From a virus, in IMG/VR virus record IMGVR_UViG_3300008113_000487, positions 1 through 26,132 of that record: a stretch of DNA of 26,132 bases. One strand, written 5' to 3'. Within the stretch, counting starts at the first letter, position 1; each line of letters starts with the position of its first letter. This document shows positions 24,051 through 26,132 of this stretch, one piece after another. Made by a program: the position numbers and the translations under genes. Under the pieces are notes generated by a model. It was not told the DNA's origin, ran no database searches, and saw only the letters and a program-made list of their open reading frames with translations.

Positions 24051-26041
24051 TGAGTGGACCTTGGGAGAAATACAAAGATTCCGCACCAGCGCAAGCTGGA
24101 CCGTGGCAGCAATATCAAGACGTCGAGAAAACCCAAGATGAACGCGCTCGAGAAGGTGCGGATGTTGGGTTTTTAACGCGCTTTGTGGCAAAGAACTTTG
24201 CGAATTCTCCTGAGAGCGCTGCGAAGTATGTGAAGAGTAAAAATCCAGATGCTTCTGTGACCGTCGAGGATGGCGAGGTCATGATCCAACGCCCTGGTGA
24301 GGAGTATGCAAAACGCCTTGATCCAAAAGGCGTCGACCTCCAGGACGTAACCGACCTTGCTTACGATGTTCCTGCGGGACTTTTATCCAGTGCAGCGACT
24401 GCGGCTGGTGCGGTAGCTGGAGCTCCGACTGTAGTCGGTGCAGTACCCGCAGCGGTGGGAGCTGGTGCGGCTTCAAGTGCTGCGCTCGAAGCACTTCGTC
24501 AGAAGATCGGTCAATGGGCAGGGATTGACCAAGAGATCTCTGGTAGGGACGTAGCGATCAGTGGTGCGGTGGGAGCTGCCTCGCCAGTTATGTTTGGTGC
24601 GGGTAACGCGGTCGGAGTAAAAGAGATCGCAAAGACAGCGTCAAAAATGGGCGGTGACGAAGTCGCGGCGAAAGCTGCGCTAGAAAAAGCCTCGAAAGGT
24701 GCTCTTGGTCAGCTTCGAGAAAAGGTATTCCCGAAGCTTGGAGCTATGTCGAGCGGCCTAAACGAGGACGTGATCGTAAACTACAAAAAAGCTCCTGAGT
24801 ATTTCGATGACATTGCTGCGAAAAACGAAGGTTATCGAATTTCCGAAGATATGATTGCGAATACTTCGGACGCAATGCGCTCAAGAATTAGTCAGGCTGG
24901 CGACGCTCTTGGCGACGCTCTTGATCAAACGGGCAGAATTCCAACGGCTCCGATTCGACAGCCTTTGGACGAGTTGGTCGCGAGATACAAAGCACTCCAA
25001 TCTTCTGGGACGCTTGATACTCCGCAAACTCAGCGAGATCTCGAGGCGGTAGAAAACGAAATCAAGTTACTTCTTAAAAAGACTCCGCGCGAGGCCGAGC
25101 TAAAGTACGACGTTTTTGGAAAACTCATTAACGAGCAAGACGCGGACATGGTGCCTAAGAATGTTAGCAGTCCTGCCTACACGGTACCAGCTGCCGATAC
25201 ACCTAATACATACGCGATGGGGACTCCTCCACCTTCTTCCGCCGCTCAGGTTAGCGTCCCATCTCGCACCGCTGTCCGAATGGAGGCTCAGCCTAAGATG
25301 GTGACTCCAGACGTTGATGAAACTATGTCGCCTCGCGAAGCACAGGCGCTACTGGCTCAAGTGAGACAGCGAACTGAATTTGCTCAGCGCGAGTTATTCA
25401 GAGGCGGAAGCGATCCGTTGAATAATTCATTGAAGTCTGTCTATGCGAAAATCAATGAAGGTCTCGACCTCGCAAGCGAGGGGCTCACGTCAGACAAAAA
25501 AGCTGATTATAAAAAGTGGCTCGATTTATCGCGTGCGCTTGAGTCAAACTTCGGCACACCAGAACAGGCTCGAAAGACTCTTTCGAATCTCGACACAAAG
25601 AGCCGAAAGCAGTTTATGGAGAAGCTCAAATCCATCGATCCAGAGCTTGCTCAGGTGATCGAAGATGCTTCGCTCAAGATTCGAACATACGATGGATTTC
25701 AAGACCCGTCGCTTATGCCAATGTCGAGCGGAGGGACGACGTCGACTTCTAGGAACTTAATGAGTGAGAATCGCGGTGGAGGTATTGCGTCAGCGGTCGC
25801 GACTGGTACGGGTACTCCGCCTAATCTTCTTCGAACATTAGGACGCCTTGCTGGTTCGGTCGCTGGCTCTCCACGCGCAGTACAGAATTACGTTCGGATA
25901 GGCCGCGCCAGCGATAACTTTACGGATAGATTTATGAGAAACAACCTTGGCGGAAGATCTGCCGCTGGTCAGTTACTCATGACTCCGCTTGTGAGTCCGT
26001 GGACTGGTATGGGTCAACGTGGATACTACGAGGCTGAATAA
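24050..26041 (+). CDS. Large internal virion / DNA ejection protein
   Basis: A 663-residue protein starting at ATG 24050, MSGPWEKYKDSAPAQAGPWQ. The N-terminus repeats a GPW(E/Q)xYxD motif (residues 3-9 and 17-23), as seen in some large phage internal proteins. Residues about 115-185 are Ala/Gly-rich and hydrophobic (LLSSAATAAGAVAGAP; VVGAVPAAVGAGAASSAA) and could insert into a membrane during ejection. The remainder is helical, with a Pro/Ser-rich linker near residues 370-420, and the C-terminus contains VSPWTGMGQRGYYEAE. A start 15 bases upstream is possible but the TAATG junction is better supported. Confidence 0.85.
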   Translation: MSGPWEKYKDSAPAQAGPWQQYQDVEKTQDERAREGADVGFLTRFVAKNFANSPESAAKYVKSKNPDASVTVEDGEVMIQRPGEEYAKRLDPKGVDLQDVTDLAYDVPAGLLSSAATAAGAVAGAPTVVGAVPAAVGAGAASSAALEALRQKIGQWAGIDQEISGRDVAISGAVGAASPVMFGAGNAVGVKEIAKTASKMGGDEVAAKAALEKASKGALGQLREKVFPKLGAMSSGLNEDVIVNYKKAPEYFDDIAAKNEGYRISEDMIANTSDAMRSRISQAGDALGDALDQTGRIPTAPIRQPLDELVARYKALQSSGTLDTPQTQRDLEAVENEIKLLLKKTPREAELKYDVFGKLINEQDADMVPKNVSSPAYTVPAADTPNTYAMGTPPPSSAAQVSVPSRTAVRMEAQPKMVTPDVDETMSPREAQALLAQVRQRTEFAQRELFRGGSDPLNNSLKSVYAKINEGLDLASEGLTSDKKADYKKWLDLSRALESNFGTPEQARKTLSNLDTKSRKQFMEKLKSIDPELAQVIEDASLKIRTYDGFQDPSLMPMSSGGTTSTSRNLMSENRGGGIASAVATGTGTPPNLLRTLGRLAGSVAGSPRAVQNYVRIGRASDNFTDRFMRNNLGGRSAAGQLLMTPLVSPWTGMGQRGYYEAE

Positions 26042-26048
26042 TCATAAG

Positions 26049-26076
26049 GATCGTCTCGCTTTGGCGAGCGATCTTT
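26049..26076 (+). terminator. Terminator-like hairpin after the last ejection gene
   Basis: GATCG-T-CTCGC (26049-26059) pairs with GCGAG-CGATC (26064-26073) around loop TTTG with one bulged T. Only TTT follows, so termination would be weak to moderate. The remaining 56 bases of the window contain no gene I can support. Confidence 0.6.
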
Positions 26077-26132
26077 CGCACTGGGCTTTACTGTCAAAGC
26101 TATAGAGAATGTACTTTTCAAATGTGCCGTTA

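Overview
The window is a late-gene block of a short-tailed (podovirus-like), tailed double-stranded DNA phage. All supported genes lie on the + strand and are packed with 4 to 14 base overlaps or very short gaps. Lipoprotein signals and a spanin-like overlapping gene pair point to a Gram-negative host; the host itself cannot be named from the sequence.

The central feature is a changed genetic code. Ten genes (zinc protease-like, terminase small-subunit-like, terminase large subunit, portal, a small virion protein, tail fibre, a lysis-region protein, endolysin, tail adaptor-like and an ejection-region protein) are each interrupted by in-frame TAG. They become intact, well-formed proteins only if TAG is read as an amino acid, most simply glutamine. 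None of the 33 genes I support ends in TAG (20 TAA, 13 TGA). A tRNA gene with anticodon CTA, which reads TAG, lies at 438-511. All CDS coordinates here assume TAG is sense (as in translation table 15); a standard-code gene finder would truncate these ten genes. The TAGs are sparse and not randomly placed: 11 in total, normally one per gene, ten of them within the first 54 codons, and eight followed by an isoleucine codon. This looks like a translational gate on late functions more than passive codon drift.

Layout: 81-131, a 12-bp inverted repeat ahead of the first gene; 132-752, zincin-like protein, suppressor tRNA and a small unknown; 749-4366, packaging genes, with an intein-homing endonuclease inserted exactly in the Walker A motif of the terminase large subunit; 4366-8648, portal, scaffold and major capsid protein, closed by a strong terminator; 8717-9169, one head-associated gene between two terminators; 9257-12866, small virion proteins including a tandem paralogous pair; 12868-15501, tail fibre; 15504-17543, lysis cassette; 17543-21183, tail nozzle, adaptor and accessory tail genes; 21186-26041, internal/ejection proteins and a GNAT-like protein; then a hairpin terminator-like end.

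A second, independent signal is a heptamer, GGTGYGG, that I counted by eye about 50 times on both strands and in all reading frames. Some copies form inverted pairs, including the repeat in front of the first gene.
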